The notes beneath the pieces are model-generated. The model had not been told where the DNA came from and made no database searches. It was given only the letters and a program-made list of their open reading frames with translations. The position numbers were made by a program, and so were the translations under genes. A stretch of 64,000 nucleotides of DNA from Clostridia bacterium (GTDB taxonomy: Bacteria; Bacillota; Clostridia; Oscillospirales; Acutalibacteraceae): NCBI GenBank assembly GCA_017613735.1, contig JAGADF010000016.1:89292-153291 (forward strand), in the 5' to 3' direction. Of the stretch, positions 45,992-53,515 are shown in pieces; position 1 is the first letter of the stretch; each line of letters opens with the position of its first letter.

Positions 45992-46024
45992 TATATCATA
46001 CAGAATTCTGTATCAGAGGGCGTA

Positions 46025-46285
46025 TTGCGCCCTGAACGAAATGTAACGGATGAACAGATTACAGCCGGCACAAAGACTTATCTCATCAGAGACTGGATCG
46101 CTCCTTATACGGGCGGCGCGGTTACGGTAAATTACACCGATATAGTTACCGCGGTTCGTGAAATGAACACGGCTATTCGCGTTAACAATCCCGCCGACGG
46201 ACTTACCGTTACGGTTGAGCTTATTCTTACCGACGCGGATTCGGGCAAAACCTACAAGGCGGCTGAATACACATACAATTATTAA
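46025..46285 (+). CDS. Short open frame of unknown nature, possibly a gene remnant
   Basis: 86 codons from TTG 46025, with AGAGGG just upstream, but that site is inside a hairpin. The product (TYLIRDWIAPYTGGAVTVNYTDIVTAVREMN..., VTVELILTDADSGKTYKAAEYTYNY) looks like a soluble beta-rich domain without signal peptide, as if the C-terminal end of a larger secreted protein. Codon use matches neighbours and a good promoter lies upstream. It precedes a dockerin protein gene by 100 bases. It could be a real short gene or the 3' remnant of a lost one; I cannot name it. Confidence 0.4.
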   Translation: MRPERNVTDEQITAGTKTYLIRDWIAPYTGGAVTVNYTDIVTAVREMNTAIRVNNPADGLTVTVELILTDADSGKTYKAAEYTYNY

Positions 46286-46332
46286 TTAGTTCCTTCAAAC
46301 TCTTTGTCCTTACGGGCAAAGAATCACACAAA

Positions 46333-46366
46333 AGAATCCCCCTTAGCAAAAGCCGAGGGGGATTCT
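46333..46366 (+). other. Strong hairpin before the dockerin gene
   Basis: AGAATCCCCCT and AGGGGGATTCT pair around TTAGCAAAAGCCG. No T-run follows; instead AAAACGAGGTG (the next ribosome site) comes within 15 bases. A second hairpin (TCTTTGTCC/GGGCAAAGA, 46300-46321) precedes it. Either a weak terminator of the small frame or a leader structure. Confidence 0.55.
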
Positions 46367-46384
46367 GAAAAACGAGGTGACCAT

Positions 46385-47866
46385 ATGGCGACATTCAGAA
46401 AAACTACGGCGGTATTGACGGCGGTTGTTCTTCTGTGCGCGAGCGTATTTACGCTTTTTGCCTATGCTTCAACGGCGAATTTGCGCTATTTCGAACGCGG
46501 CATCCTTACGGACGGCACGAATACGGCGTACTACATTATCGACAAGGATAATAAGACGCTTTACCTTACGGGCGACGGAGTGACAAACGCAAGTACGCCC
46601 GACTATCCGAATGCCGAAAGCGGTCCGTTTGCAGGCAGAACAGACGTTACCTGTATCACAATAGAAGAAGACGTTGCGAGAGTCGGCGACTATGTTTTCG
46701 CTAATATGAAGAGCGTCGATACGCTCGAGGTTCAGTCGAACCTGCTTTCAAGCGAAAGCAATATGTCTTCAAAGGCAATGAGCGGCTGTACGGCCCTGCG
46801 GCATATCCGCGGTAACAACTCGTTCCTTTCAACCGATATTTTGCTTCAGGTTGTCAGGGGAGCTTTGGATATCGCTTCGGGCAACTGGGTTCAGCTTGCG
46901 CTTAAAGGATTTAATATTATCAGGGACGGTATCAGCGAGGATTCGCTTCCGAACGAGGTTGTTCACGCTATGGTCAACGATTACATTATGACCGGCGAAG
47001 AAATATTCCTCGGCGACCTTGATACGGCGGTTGCCGCGTGTCAGGCGAGAGAGCAGGAAATCTGTTACTGGGAAAACGCTTATCATCATGAGTATGTCTG
47101 GCACGTCTCTTCTCCCGAAACCTGTACCTCGGACGGTGAAAAGATGTATGTCTGTTCGCAATGCGGTTCGTTTTATGTCGAACGTTTCGGCTCGCCGCTC
47201 GGTCACGACTATGAAACGGAAGTCCTTTATGAGAATTCCTGCACAAAGGAAGGAATTCTCAAGTGCGTATGTTCGCGCTGCTCGGATATTCAGTTTACCG
47301 CAATTCCCGCAAAGGGGCATACCGACGGCAACTACAAAATGACGGTTGTTCCTACCCGCGCTTCAAACGGTACTGTTGAATGTCATTGCGCGGATTGCGA
47401 TACGGTTACAAAGACGGTTAACGTAAGCTATACAAACGTTACCTATATAAGATATAAGGTAGGGGTTAATCCTTCGGCAAATACGGTTTCGGAATTAATT
47501 CCTGCGCTGACATCGGAGGACTATGCGCTGTTTGCCGTAAAGGACGGCGCGGTAATGGACGACGGCGAAAAGGTCGGTACGGGCAGCATTATTTACTATA
47601 CGCATCCCGCTTCTTCAAAGGTTATCGCCGTTGATACGGTTGTGCTTTACGGAGATGTTGACGGCGACGGAATTATCGGCGCGGACGACTATGCGAAGAT
47701 AAACAGTTACGTTATGGGCGACGCCGGTCTGTTCCCCGACGGTAATGTTTTCAAAAGGGCTGCCGACCTTAATCATGACGGTGTGATTGACGCGTTTGAC
47801 CTGGCTTTGCTTGATTTGCAGCTCTCTTCTTCAAAGCTTCTCGACCAGACCGTTCCTCAGTATTGA
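46385..47866 (+). CDS. Secreted protein with cysteine-pair repeats and a C-terminal type I dockerin
   Basis: 493 residues. Signal peptide at the N-terminus (TTAVLTAVVLLCASVFTLFAYAS, about 7-29). The middle has a region resembling leucine-rich surface repeats (CITIEEDVARVGDYVFANM) and then paired CxxC motifs (YVCSQCG, CVCSRCS, CHCADC). The C-terminus holds two calcium-binding dockerin segments, GDVDGDGIIGADDYAKIN and ADLNHDGVIDAFDLALLDLQL. Dockerins plug into cohesin-bearing scaffoldins, so this protein probably joins a cellulosome-like or surface complex. No catalytic domain is recognised. ATG 46385 follows GAGGTGACC; the longer frame upstream has no signal peptide at its start. Confidence 0.83.
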   Translation: MATFRKTTAVLTAVVLLCASVFTLFAYASTANLRYFERGILTDGTNTAYYIIDKDNKTLYLTGDGVTNASTPDYPNAESGPFAGRTDVTCITIEEDVARVGDYVFANMKSVDTLEVQSNLLSSESNMSSKAMSGCTALRHIRGNNSFLSTDILLQVVRGALDIASGNWVQLALKGFNIIRDGISEDSLPNEVVHAMVNDYIMTGEEIFLGDLDTAVAACQAREQEICYWENAYHHEYVWHVSSPETCTSDGEKMYVCSQCGSFYVERFGSPLGHDYETEVLYENSCTKEGILKCVCSRCSDIQFTAIPAKGHTDGNYKMTVVPTRASNGTVECHCADCDTVTKTVNVSYTNVTYIRYKVGVNPSANTVSELIPALTSEDYALFAVKDGAVMDDGEKVGTGSIIYYTHPASSKVIAVDTVVLYGDVDGDGIIGADDYAKINSYVMGDAGLFPDGNVFKRAADLNHDGVIDAFDLALLDLQLSSSKLLDQTVPQY

Positions 47867-47882
47867 TTTTTTAATTTTTCTT

Positions 47883-47916
47883 ATCTCCCCTGTCTTCGGG
47901 CAGGGGAGATTTTTAT
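47883..47916 (+). terminator. Terminator after the dockerin gene
   Basis: ATCTCCCCTG-TCTTCGGG-CAGGGGAGAT followed by TTTTTATA. Confidence 0.92.
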
Positions 47917-47923
47917 ATTACTG

Positions 47924-47952
47924 TTGAAAAAAACTGTTAAATGGGGTACAAT
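47924..47952 (+). promoter_or_regulatory. SigA-type promoter of the RING membrane protein gene
   Basis: TTGAAA (47924-47929), 17-base spacer, TACAAT (47947-47952), about 37 bases before the start codon. Confidence 0.8.
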
Positions 47953-47988
47953 ATGAAATGTTATACTATTAATATATAAGGTGATATT

Positions 47989-48933
47989 TTGGATTATAAA
48001 GGTGTTGAGTGTCCTGTCTGTAAAAACAGGTTCACCGAAAATGACGATATTGTTGTCTGTCCCGAATGCGGCACGCCCCATCACAGGGAATGCTGGTTTT
48101 CGGTTTCTCATTGCGCAAATGAGGACAGGCACGCTGAAGGCTTCGTATTTGAAATACCCGCGAGAAAAAAGCTTGAAGAGGTTGCAGAGCAGCTTCTGAA
48201 TATTCCCGAAAAAACCGAAGAAGCGGAAAGCGGCGAAACGCCTCCCGTTATTTCCGCGCCGATTTTAGGCGGAATGGGACAAATGGGAATTGATTTCGGC
48301 GAAAACGCCTCGATAGCGGACATACCGATTAACGAAGCGGCGGCGTTTGTCGGCGAGGGTCCGTCCTCGTCAAAGCTTCTTTTCAAGATGACGCTGATTG
48401 ATAAATTCAAGAGTCTGCGCTTTAATTTTGTGACATTCCTTTTCCCGTATCTTTGGTTCTTCTACAGAAAAATGTATAAGACGGGAATACTCGTAATTGC
48501 CCTTATGCTTACTGTTGCGGCGGTGTTTACAAACGCGAATACCCTTAATTATTCTTTTTCGGCGGCAAATCTTGAAATGAAGCGCATTCAGGGCGAAATA
48601 TCGGTTGAGCAATACAATGCGGCGATACTTGAGCTTCAGGAAAAAGGCACGGGCAACAGCTATTTCTATGAAACGGCGCCTCAGGTTTTAAACCTTGTAA
48701 TCCGCTTTTTCTTTGCCTTTATGGCAAACAAATTCTATCTTGAGCATATGAAAAAACAGGTTATGAAAACCCGCGAAGAATGCTCGTCGATGGAAGAATA
48801 TATGGCGGCGCTAAGAAGGAAGGGCGGGAAATCCGTCGGAGCCGCAATTCTTTCGGTGGTTATTTATGCGGCGTGCGTTTTCACGCTGTATGCGGTTCTT
48901 GGCAGCATATACCATATTAATATCGGATTTTAA
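47989..48933 (+). CDS. Prokaryotic RING-finger (Prok-RING_1-like) membrane protein
   Basis: 314 residues. The N-terminus is a RING-like zinc site: C8PVC11, C24PEC27, H31/H32 and C35, followed by HC at 41-42 (pattern CPVC-x12-CPECGTPHHRECW). A linker leads to a membrane region (FVTFLFPYLWFFYRKMYKTGILVIALML and two later helices) resembling DUF2628. Bacterial proteins of this layout are of unknown role; RING folds mediate protein contacts and, in eukaryotes, ubiquitin transfer, but no ubiquitin-like partner is seen here. The start is TTG 47989 with AAGGTGA. It is followed 23 bases later by galU. Confidence 0.8.
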   Translation: MDYKGVECPVCKNRFTENDDIVVCPECGTPHHRECWFSVSHCANEDRHAEGFVFEIPARKKLEEVAEQLLNIPEKTEEAESGETPPVISAPILGGMGQMGIDFGENASIADIPINEAAAFVGEGPSSSKLLFKMTLIDKFKSLRFNFVTFLFPYLWFFYRKMYKTGILVIALMLTVAAVFTNANTLNYSFSAANLEMKRIQGEISVEQYNAAILELQEKGTGNSYFYETAPQVLNLVIRFFFAFMANKFYLEHMKKQVMKTREECSSMEEYMAALRRKGGKSVGAAILSVVIYAACVFTLYAVLGSIYHINIGF

Positions 48934-48956
48934 TAACGGGAAAGGAGTTTTACCGT

Positions 48957-49832
48957 ATGAAAATAAGAAAAGCAATAATTCCCGCGGCAGGGCTCGGCAC
49001 GAGAGTTCTTCCCGCGTCAAAGGCAGTTCCCAAGGAAATGCTCAATATTGTTGATAAGCCTGCGATTCAGTATATTGTCGAAGAGGCGGTTCAGGCGGGC
49101 ATTACCGATATTCTTATTATTACAAATCGCGGCAAGGGCGTAATGGAGGACCATTTCGACCATGCCTTTGAGCTTGAGGCTAACCTGAAGAACAACCCTT
49201 CAAAGGTTGACATTTACAATTCCGTCAAATCCGTCGCCGAGCTTGCGAACGTATATTTCATCCGTCAGAAGGAAACGAAAGGGCTTGCCCACGCGATTTC
49301 CTGCGCAAGAAGCTTTGTCGGCGACGAGCCGTTTGCGGTTCTTTACGGCGACGACGTTATTGTTTCGGAGGACCCGGTTATCGGTCAGCTTTGCAGAGCT
49401 TATGAAAAATACGGCTGCGGCTGCGTAGGCGTCAAGGAAGTTCCGAGAGAGGATGTTCCGAAGTACTGCACTCTCGACGTTACTGCGCTTGAAGAAAACA
49501 TAATGCAGGTTCATAATATTATTGAAAAGCCTACGCCCGAGGAGATTATTTCCTGCTATTCGATTCTGGGCAGAACGGTTCTTCCGCCCGAAATTTTCGA
49601 TTTGATTGAGCAGACTCCGCCCGATAAAAAATCCGGCGAGGTATATCTTACCGATTCGATGGTTATGCTTGCCAAGCAGGGAAAGCTCAATGCGGTTGAC
49701 TTTTACGGAACGCGCTACGATATGGGAAACAAGCTCGGCATTATGAAAGCCAACTGTGAGATTGCTCTTAGCCATCCCGAGATAGGCGAGGATTTCAGAG
49801 CGTATCTTAAAGAGCTTGCGAAAACGCTTTAA
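48957..49832 (+). CDS. galU: UTP-glucose-1-phosphate uridylyltransferase
   Basis: 291 residues. IRKAIIPAAGLGTRVLPASKAVPKEML at the N-terminus is the nucleotide-binding signature, with IVDKPAIQYIVEEAV and FAVLYGDDVIV following. It makes UDP-glucose for envelope glycans and supplies GalE. Start ATG 48957 with AAGGAG. It may be cotranscribed with the RING protein gene and ends at a strong terminator. Confidence 0.95.
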   Translation: MKIRKAIIPAAGLGTRVLPASKAVPKEMLNIVDKPAIQYIVEEAVQAGITDILIITNRGKGVMEDHFDHAFELEANLKNNPSKVDIYNSVKSVAELANVYFIRQKETKGLAHAISCARSFVGDEPFAVLYGDDVIVSEDPVIGQLCRAYEKYGCGCVGVKEVPREDVPKYCTLDVTALEENIMQVHNIIEKPTPEEIISCYSILGRTVLPPEIFDLIEQTPPDKKSGEVYLTDSMVMLAKQGKLNAVDFYGTRYDMGNKLGIMKANCEIALSHPEIGEDFRAYLKELAKTL

Positions 49833-49850
49833 TAATAAATGCAAAAAAAT

Positions 49851-49890
49851 AAAGGAGAGTGTTCTTAAAAACACTCTCCTTTTAAATTTT
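49851..49890. terminator. Bidirectional terminator after galU
   Basis: AAAGGAGAGTGTT-CTTAAAA-AACACTCTCCTTT, followed by TTAAATTTTTTT; A-rich on the left side. Serves galU and the convergent lipoprotein gene. Confidence 0.9.
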
Positions 49891-49894
49891 TTTA

Positions 49895-50932
49895 TTACGG
49901 AGCCGCCGTTGTGGTTTCCTCGGGGAAGTCGTAATTGAGGTAACCTACCGCGCGCCAGCACATTGTAACCGAGTTACCCTCGCGGTAATAACAGTCGTCG
50001 GCAAGATAGTCAAGACGTGTAACCGGACGGAAAGTCTTGAGCGGCGAATACAAACCGCGTACCTTCTCGAGCGATTCGGTAAAGGCGCTTGCCATTGCGC
50101 TGTCCCTGAAACGGATTGTGGCTACCATTACCATTTTGCCGGGGATTGCGCCGCTGTTTACAAGCTTGAAGCCCGTAAGCCACCAGTGGTCGGTTGCGGG
50201 ACGTCTGAAATAGCGGGTGGCGTCAGTGCGCGGATTCTTCGAGTAAAGCTCCATTGACATATTAAGAAGATGCTGGTCGTCCGCCGAGGTATAAAGCTGG
50301 GTGTCTGCGCCAAGAGGCTTGTTGTAAATACCGATTTCGGCGCCGTCAAGAACGGGGCTGTAATTGCCTTTCCAGAACTGAAGTCTCCAGCTTTCGCCGC
50401 CCCAGTCAAAGTCAACGGTAAATGTGAGATAATGCATATTCAGCAGGAATGCGCCAAGGTCATAGTGAGGCGCGAAACCGCCTTTACGCTGCCAGGAGTC
50501 AACCTCGGAATAGAAGCAGTCTTCCTCAGGGTCATAAGCGTAGCCGAAAGCCGTAAGAAGCTTGCCTACGTCGATTTTTGTTCCGCCGTTTGTCGTGTTC
50601 GTAAGATTCGGGTCGATTGAAGGCGGAAGAGTCTGGGTAATCGGGTCGGTAATTCCGGGAACCGTAAAGGACGGTACGGAAACCGATGAATTTGTCGTGC
50701 TTCTCTGTGATGTTGACGCGGGAGCAGTTGTCGTTGCGAAATCGTCAAACTCGCCGGTTGTAGATTCCGTAGGAGCGACCGTAGTTACGGTTGCGGGGTA
50801 CTCGGTAACCGAGAACGGATCCACCGTAGAGCCTGTGGGGTTTTCATTCTTGCCCTTACAGGACGAGAAAACCGTTATAACGATTGAAAGCAGGCAGATT
50901 ACCGCGATAAAACGCATTATTTTATTGTTCAC
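49895..50932 (-). CDS. Lipoprotein with DUF4474-like domain
   Basis: 345 residues. Lipoprotein signal peptide with a plausible lipobox ending in Cys25 (VFSSC), a Thr/Ser/Pro-rich spacer (about 30-115) that may be O-glycosylated or span the wall, then a folded domain (YDPEEDCFYSEVDSWQRKGG, DWGGESWRLQFWKGNY, GAEIGIYNKP) that I recognise as DUF4474-like. The role is unknown; the conserved Trp/Asp-rich core suggests ligand or wall binding. Start GTG 50932 is backed by GGAGGTG. Own promoter; divergent from ahcY. Confidence 0.78.
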   Translation of the reverse strand: MNNKIMRFIAVICLLSIVITVFSSCKGKNENPTGSTVDPFSVTEYPATVTTVAPTESTTGEFDDFATTTAPASTSQRSTTNSSVSVPSFTVPGITDPITQTLPPSIDPNLTNTTNGGTKIDVGKLLTAFGYAYDPEEDCFYSEVDSWQRKGGFAPHYDLGAFLLNMHYLTFTVDFDWGGESWRLQFWKGNYSPVLDGAEIGIYNKPLGADTQLYTSADDQHLLNMSMELYSKNPRTDATRYFRRPATDHWWLTGFKLVNSGAIPGKMVMVATIRFRDSAMASAFTESLEKVRGLYSPLKTFRPVTRLDYLADDCYYREGNSVTMCWRAVGYLNYDFPEETTTAAP

Positions 50933-50970
50933 AGCAATACACCTCCGTTTGCATAAACTTATACAACTAC

Positions 50971-50999
50971 ATTGTATATAATTATAACGCTTTTGTCAA
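50971..50999 (-). promoter_or_regulatory. SigA-type promoter of the lipoprotein gene
   Basis: Minus strand TTGACA (50994-50999), 17-base spacer, TACAAT (50971-50976). Almost consensus. Confidence 0.88.
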
Positions 51000-51018
51000 C
51001 CGAGAACACCGACAATAT

Positions 51019-51047
51019 TTGCATTATGAGTTATTATGTGGTAAAAT
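51019..51047 (+). promoter_or_regulatory. SigA-type promoter of ahcY
   Basis: TTGCAT (51019-51024), 17-base spacer, TAAAAT (51042-51047); about 38 bases before the start. No SAH-riboswitch room. Confidence 0.7.
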
Positions 51048-51085
51048 GTATATCTATAATTATGTTTAATTAAGGTGCAGAATTT

Positions 51086-52330
51086 ATGAATAAGATAAGA
51101 GATATTAATCTGTATGAATCCGGCGAAAGAAAAATAGAATGGGTAAGGCAGAATATGCCGATTCTCCGCAGTATTGAGGAGGAATTTTCCTCCGTTAAGC
51201 CGCTTAAGGGAATACGCGTCGCGCTTTCAATTCACCTTGAAGCGAAGACGGCTTATCTTTGCAAGGTGCTTTCGTCCATGGGCGCGGAAATGTTCGTTAC
51301 GGGCAGCAACCCGCTTTCGACTCAGGACGACGTTGCGGCGGCTCTTGTAAAGGCGGGGTTAAACGTATTTGCCTGGTACGCAGCTACCAAGGAAGAATAC
51401 ACCGACCATTTAAGGTGCGTTATTTCCGCTTCGCCCAATATCATTATTGACGACGGCGGCGACCTCGTAAATCTTATACACAACGAATACCCCGAGCTTA
51501 TCGGTAACGTAATCGGCGGCTGCGAGGAGACTACGACGGGCATAATCCGCCTTGTTTCAATGCACCGAGAAAAGAAACTCCGTTTCCCGATGGTTGCGGT
51601 AAACAACGCCGACTGCAAGCACCTTTTTGACAACCGTTACGGCACGGGACAGTCGGTCTGGGACGGAATTAACCGTACGACTAACCTTATAGTCGCGGGT
51701 AAAACCGTCGTCGTTGCGGGTTACGGCTGGTGCGGAAAGGGAGTAGCCATGCGCGCAAAGGGCTTCGGCGCGAAGGTTATTGTTACCGAGATAGACCCGA
51801 TTAAGGCTATGGAAGCCGTTATGGACGGCTTTGACGTTATGCCTATGACCGAGGCGGCGAAAAAGGGCGATTTCTTTGTTACCGTTACGGGCTGCAAGGA
51901 CGTTATAACCGCCGAAGCGTTTAAGAATATGAAGGACGGCGCAATTCTCTGTAACGCGGGACATTTCAACGTGGAAATAAATCTTCCCGAGCTTGAGGAA
52001 ATGTCGGTTCGTTCCTTTGAACAGAGGAATAATATTATGGGCTATGAAATGCCCGACGGCAGAATTATAAACGTTCTCGCCGAGGGAAGGCTCGTTAACC
52101 TTGCCGCGGGCGACGGTCATCCGGCGGAAATAATGGATATGTCGTTTGCGATTCAGGCTCTTTCTGCGAAATACCTTGTTGAGCACAGGGGTGAAATCGA
52201 AACGGGCGTTATTGATGTTCCGAAGGAAATAGATTACGAGGTTGCAAACAGAAAGCTTCGTTTCTGGAATAAAAAAATCGACGTACTTTCCCCTGAACAG
52301 GAAAAATACGTCAACAGCTGGAACGTCTGA
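51086..52330 (+). CDS. ahcY: S-adenosylhomocysteine hydrolase
   Basis: 414 residues. GYGWCGKGVAMRAKGFGAKVIVTEIDP is the NAD-binding segment, with NNADCKHLFDNRYGTGQS and GHFNVEIN typical of SAHH. It splits S-adenosylhomocysteine to adenosine and homocysteine, recycling the methyl-donor product. The shorter length and lack of the 40-residue insert suit the archaeal/thermophile-type subgroup. Start ATG 51086 with AAGGTG. It ends back-to-back with the convergent UDG gene with no spacer. Confidence 0.94.
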   Translation: MNKIRDINLYESGERKIEWVRQNMPILRSIEEEFSSVKPLKGIRVALSIHLEAKTAYLCKVLSSMGAEMFVTGSNPLSTQDDVAAALVKAGLNVFAWYAATKEEYTDHLRCVISASPNIIIDDGGDLVNLIHNEYPELIGNVIGGCEETTTGIIRLVSMHREKKLRFPMVAVNNADCKHLFDNRYGTGQSVWDGINRTTNLIVAGKTVVVAGYGWCGKGVAMRAKGFGAKVIVTEIDPIKAMEAVMDGFDVMPMTEAAKKGDFFVTVTGCKDVITAEAFKNMKDGAILCNAGHFNVEINLPELEEMSVRSFEQRNNIMGYEMPDGRIINVLAEGRLVNLAAGDGHPAEIMDMSFAIQALSAKYLVEHRGEIETGVIDVPKEIDYEVANRKLRFWNKKIDVLSPEQEKYVNSWNV

Positions 52331-52897
52331 TTACCCGGCGGTTATTTTATCATAAAGTTCCCTGACCTTTTTAAGGTCTTCAACCGTAGCGGGCTTTAAG
52401 TTTATGTTTCTTAATACCGCCGCGGGATGATAAACGGCGGTAAGGTACATTTTACCGTGGCGGAAAAATTCGCCGTGCTGTCTTGAAATGGAAAAGTCCT
52501 TTCCTATTACTTCCTGAGCGGCGATTCTTCCCACGCAGACTATTATCAGCGGCCGCATTATCTCGAGCTGACCTTTAAGCCAGCCGGCGCACGCGCGCTG
52601 TTCATAGGGCGAAGGGTCTCTGTTTTCGGGCGGACGGCATTTTACGGTGTTCGCGATATATATATTGGTATTGCGTGAGAGTCCTACGCTTTCGCACATC
52701 TCGTCAAGAAGCTTTCCGCTTCTGCCGACGAAGGGCTTGCCCTGCAAATCCTCGTTGGCGCCGGGGGCTTCGCCGATAAAAACGATTTTCGCATTATCGT
52801 TTCCGTCGCCGAAAACGACGTTTGTACGGCTCTTGCCGAGTTCGCACGCTTTACATTTAAGACATTCGTTTTTCAATACGGACAGTTTTTCGTTCAT
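52331..52897 (-). CDS. Family 4 (Fe-S) uracil-DNA glycosylase
   Basis: 188 residues. Cluster ligands in CLKCKACELG near the N-terminus and CRPPENRDPSPYEQRAC, motif A GEAPGANEDLQGKPFVGRSG and the later HPAAVLRN motif. These enzymes remove uracil from DNA using an auxiliary [4Fe-4S] cluster. Start ATG 52897 with AGGAAG. Its stop touches the ahcY stop, so the transcripts converge without a visible terminator. Confidence 0.92.
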   Translation of the reverse strand: MNEKLSVLKNECLKCKACELGKSRTNVVFGDGNDNAKIVFIGEAPGANEDLQGKPFVGRSGKLLDEMCESVGLSRNTNIYIANTVKCRPPENRDPSPYEQRACAGWLKGQLEIMRPLIIVCVGRIAAQEVIGKDFSISRQHGEFFRHGKMYLTAVYHPAAVLRNINLKPATVEDLKKVRELYDKITAG

Positions 52898-53005
52898 AAA
52901 AACACTTCCTTTTGAAAAAATTTTAACATAAAATCAAACTTTTTTGCAACAGTTTTGCAAAATTAATCCTCTTATATAGTGTAAGGGAAAAACGGAGGTA
53001 CCGGT

Positions 53006-53515
53006 ATGGCAAGTACTCTTGAAAAAGCGAAGCAGGGCGATGCGCAGGCCTTTGCAGAGCTTTACGGTATGTATGCAAAGGATTTTTACCGTTTTGCGCT
53101 GTGTATGCTCAAAGTCCGCGAGGACGCCGAGGACGCGGTTCAGGACGCGGCATTATCCGTCTACAAGCATATCCTCAACATTAAAAAAGACGACGCATTC
53201 AAGGCATATTTTTTTACTGTGCTCGCCAATGAATGCAGGGCAAGGCTCAAAAAACGCGAAATCCAGAAAACGGTTCCGCTTGACGACTTTGTGCCCGCGC
53301 TTGCCGACGCGTCGGCTGAAAACCTCTCGCTTTCCCTCGAACTGCAGCAGGCGGTATCAAAGCTGAAGGATGAGGAACGCACTATAGTTCTTCTTTCCGC
53401 GCTTGCCGGCTTCAAATCCGGTCAGATTGCCGATATAACGGGGCTTACGAGCGGAGGCGTCCGTTCAAAGCTCAGCCGCAGTCTCAGATTATTAAGAGAG
53501 GAGCTATCAAAATGA
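53006..53515 (+). CDS. ECF-type RNA polymerase sigma factor
   Basis: 169 residues. Region 2 (AFAELYGMYAKDFYRFALCMLKVREDAEDAVQDAALSVYKHI) and region 4 (LKDEERTIVLLSALAGFKSGQIADITGLTSGGVRSKLSRSLRLLREEL). It directs polymerase to a small regulon, likely including itself. ATG 53006 with ACGGAGG. Its stop overlaps the next gene (ATGA), and that gene encodes a membrane protein with a cytoplasmic N-terminus, a layout typical of a sigma/anti-sigma pair. The upstream spacer has repeats TTTTGCAA that might be its promoter, not proven. Confidence 0.9.
   Translation: MASTLEKAKQGDAQAFAELYGMYAKDFYRFALCMLKVREDAEDAVQDAALSVYKHILNIKKDDAFKAYFFTVLANECRARLKKREIQKTVPLDDFVPALADASAENLSLSLELQQAVSKLKDEERTIVLLSALAGFKSGQIADITGLTSGGVRSKLSRSLRLLREELSK

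Noticed and set aside
45837-46046. 69-codon open frame on the plus strand
   Set aside because: It has no ribosome site, a biased Asn/Lys/Tyr make-up, and lies across a convincing promoter.
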